DNA from: Taenia hydatigena
Taxonomy: Eukaryota; Platyhelminthes; Cestoda; Cyclophyllidea; Taeniidae
Direction of reading: 5' to 3'
Assembly: GCA_036345935.2 (NCBI GenBank)
Contig: JADWOT020000002.1
Location: forward strand, 16,857,585-16,921,584
Length of the DNA stretch: 64,000 nt
The translations under genes and the position numbers were made by a program. The stretch's first letter is position 1. Each line of letters begins with the position of its first letter. This document shows, piece by piece, positions 62,051 through 64,000 of the stretch. Below the pieces are notes generated by a model, which was not told the DNA's origin, did not search any database, and saw only the letters and a list, made by a program, of their open reading frames with translations.

Positions 62051-62796
62051 ATGTATGTTATGTTGAATGGAACAAGGGAAAGATGGAGGCGAGAGAAGAG
62101 GGAGAGAGGGATTAAGGTTAAAAGCGTATAAGTGACTTAACTTATTTCGTCCATCCACTGTGAATGCCCCATTTGCTTCACAAGCACTCTTAGCCTCGAG
62201 AGGTCATGCAACTCTTCTGTTCGACACACTTCCTCATCTAGCCGGTCCTCCAAGTGGTGCCGCCTTTCCTACCCCACTAATTCACCGCACCGTATGTCAT
62301 TTTAGTTAAATTAGTGGATTTTAGTGGCCAGCTAAATGCACGTTTGTTCGTTAGAGGACGAGGTGGTAAGCGAGTATTCTAAGCAGGGAGAGGACGACAG
62401 CATAACGGATGTCCTTGCCACCAACCGCGTACGAGCAAACAAGACGAGTGTGTGCGGAATTTGTGCGTGTGTGTATGCGTAGATGAGAGCTGACTGAATG
62501 ATGGAGACTAGCACGCTTGCGGCAATGCGATTGGACTCAAACGTGATGCGACTACTAGTCTACCTGCCATTGACAACGACCAGTCGTAGTTTAGGAGGGT
62601 GGGCGAGTCAAATGAGAGGCCCAAAAGAAAATTCGTCCAAGACTTTGTGACAACAACGCACTTTAAAGTAGTGGCGCACTCTACTGATACTAGGTTCTTT
62701 CTGTCGTAAAGAGGTTGGGTGTACTAAGCCGTCCTTGTCGCGATGTAGTCTCTAGCACTATCGTCATTCTGCTCGCCCCTTAGACCCTCCGTACGG

Positions 62797-63262
62797 CAAT
62801 GAGCAGTATGTTCTTCCACATCACTTCACCTTCTTACAGCATCAATGCACACTAAGTGCACTATCTTTACAAGATTTTTCTGGAAGGCGTAATAATTCGC
62901 TTATTGGATGACATCGCTAATAACCGGCACAAAACGTTTTACGCATCGCGAGTCGCTAAGATGAGCAGTCAGCAGTTTCACCTCCTAGTCCGCGAAGAAT
63001 GCAGACCTCAGGTCACTTACTGCAGCTGCATCTAAATTGAATTGGTAGAGAAATTAAGAAGTGGGATTGCGTAGGTGAGTGATGATGGAGATTGTTGTGA
63101 TAGTACAGAGGTCATTAGGTGAGCGTGTAAGAAGCCAGCGTGGACTGGTGGGCGTACGTTGGCTTGGTGTAGACGTGTATGAATGAGCCATGCGATGTGT
63201 GCACGCAGCATGATGTAATAACAATTGTTGGTTGATATGTTTGACTGCCTCTCTTCACGCAG
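62797..63262 (+). repeat. H-family repeat, copy 2
   Basis: It matches 60,098-60,545. Its right end abuts the decayed 53-base tandem units at 63,261. Confidence 0.8.
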
Positions 63263-63420
63263 TCTCGAGTGCGTCAATTCTACAAAATTGCATTCAGAGA
63301 GAGCGAAATCTGCGTCATTGTGCAGATTAAAACTAAAATTTGTGTTCTCTGGGAGCCAAGTTTGCAGTCTTGTGTAGATTAGTCCTACAGATATCCATTT
63401 AGTGACAGCTAAATTTGTAC
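63261..63420 (-). repeat. Decayed relative of the 53-base repeat
   Basis: On the minus strand gatttcgctctctctgaatg followed by caattttgtagaattga lines up with the 53-base unit of 55,908-56,165. A second, weaker unit with aatttagctgtcactaaatg lies 105 bases away, with a poor unit of about 52 bases between them. So three units are present, spaced as in the array, and the alternate ones are the most alike. Confidence 0.6.
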
Positions 63421-63429
63421 TCTCCTGGA

Positions 63430-64000
63430 GGTCAGCCTCGTTGAGACAGCTGGGTATACTGATTCTGTTTATTTGACTACGTTTGGAAGTGAGCATTAAG
63501 CTTGGACGATAGCAGAAATCCATCGAAACAACTATAGAATACTTCGTGGGATCTGCGCAAAGCAATCCCCCACGTTTAGTATGAGCTCTGCCTTCGCAAA
63601 GCGTCAGATCATGACTCAAAGCTAACTTTATATCCCTTAGATTCGCTAGGCCTCCACGAGTTTGAGGAAGTAGCCAGAAATATTGGTAAGAACAAAGTGT
63701 TCTAACTTTACTTCATTTAAGCACATCACACCACCTTTAAAAAAGCAAAAAACACCTCATTTTTACTAGCCAATCACATTTTCCTACAAATGATCGAATT
63801 ACGTAGACGATGGTCACCCTTCCCTTTTGTATAGCGCTTCATAACAAACGGGTTTTCATCCTTTGCACACGCATAATTAATCTCTTCTATTGTTTCTGCA
63901 TTTCTATTTCTTACGCTTTTGATTTACTACATTCTGATTCCCTACAACACCTCACAGCTAGCGCTTTGTTTGCTTGATTGCCGATTTCGGCTATGATGAA
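63430..64000. other. Right edge, no supported gene
   Basis: A 195-codon minus-strand frame (63,619-63,032) crosses this edge, the decayed 53-base units and H copy 2. It is probably an accident of the repeat rather than a gene. The last 300 bases hold only AT-rich sequence. Confidence 0.4.

Noticed and set aside
63032..63619. 195-codon minus-strand frame as a gene
   Set aside because: It runs through the H repeat and the decayed 53-base units, whose period explains repeated words such as IYTRL and IHTRL. No independent evidence.

Overview
This window looks like animal nuclear DNA that is repeat-dense and gene-poor. There is no long uninterrupted coding frame (the longest methionine-to-stop frame is 236 codons), and no bacterial operon structure, rRNA, CRISPR array or complete transposase or reverse transcriptase that I can recognise. 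Many short frames are fragments inside diverged repeats. The one coherent gene has many tiny exons with short introns, which together with the mid-range base composition fits a large repeat-rich invertebrate genome. A flatworm is my best guess, but that is inference and no sequence here proves it.

Layout. Bases 1-15,905 hold two copies of a large composite repeat in tail-to-tail arrangement: copy 1 (1-6,870, plus) and copy 2 (7,431-15,905, minus). A third copy lies at 26,163-36,762 (plus) and a fourth, partial copy of the first block at about 39,925-41,135. The blocks in order are A1, A2, B, D and C. Copies agree at roughly nine bases in ten in the best stretches but differ by large deletions, insertions and breakpoints. 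Several short reading frames inside them (in B and in C) stay open in all or both copies. A remnant of histone H4 sits beside the broken end of copy 2.

The unique interval 17,180-26,160 contains the best gene of the window: a minus-strand multi-exon gene whose exons, from 25,289 down to 22,244, can be chained with matching splice phases into 312 uninterrupted codons. It includes exons of only 12, 33 and 33 bases. Further exons probably continue to 21,514 and perhaps to 18,665. I do not recognise the protein.

The right half (41-64 kb) is a mosaic of smaller diverged duplicated families: E (44.8 and 47.1 kb, carrying relics of a cyclin-dependent-kinase-like catalytic domain), F (48.8 and 52.2 kb), G (56.8 and 58.4 kb), and a nested, partly inverted family H (57.3, 60.1, 61.1, 62.8 kb). 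A 53-base tandem repeat with a two-unit higher-order pattern lies at 55.9-56.2 kb, and a decayed relative of it at 63.3-63.4 kb. The remaining stretches show no feature I can support.
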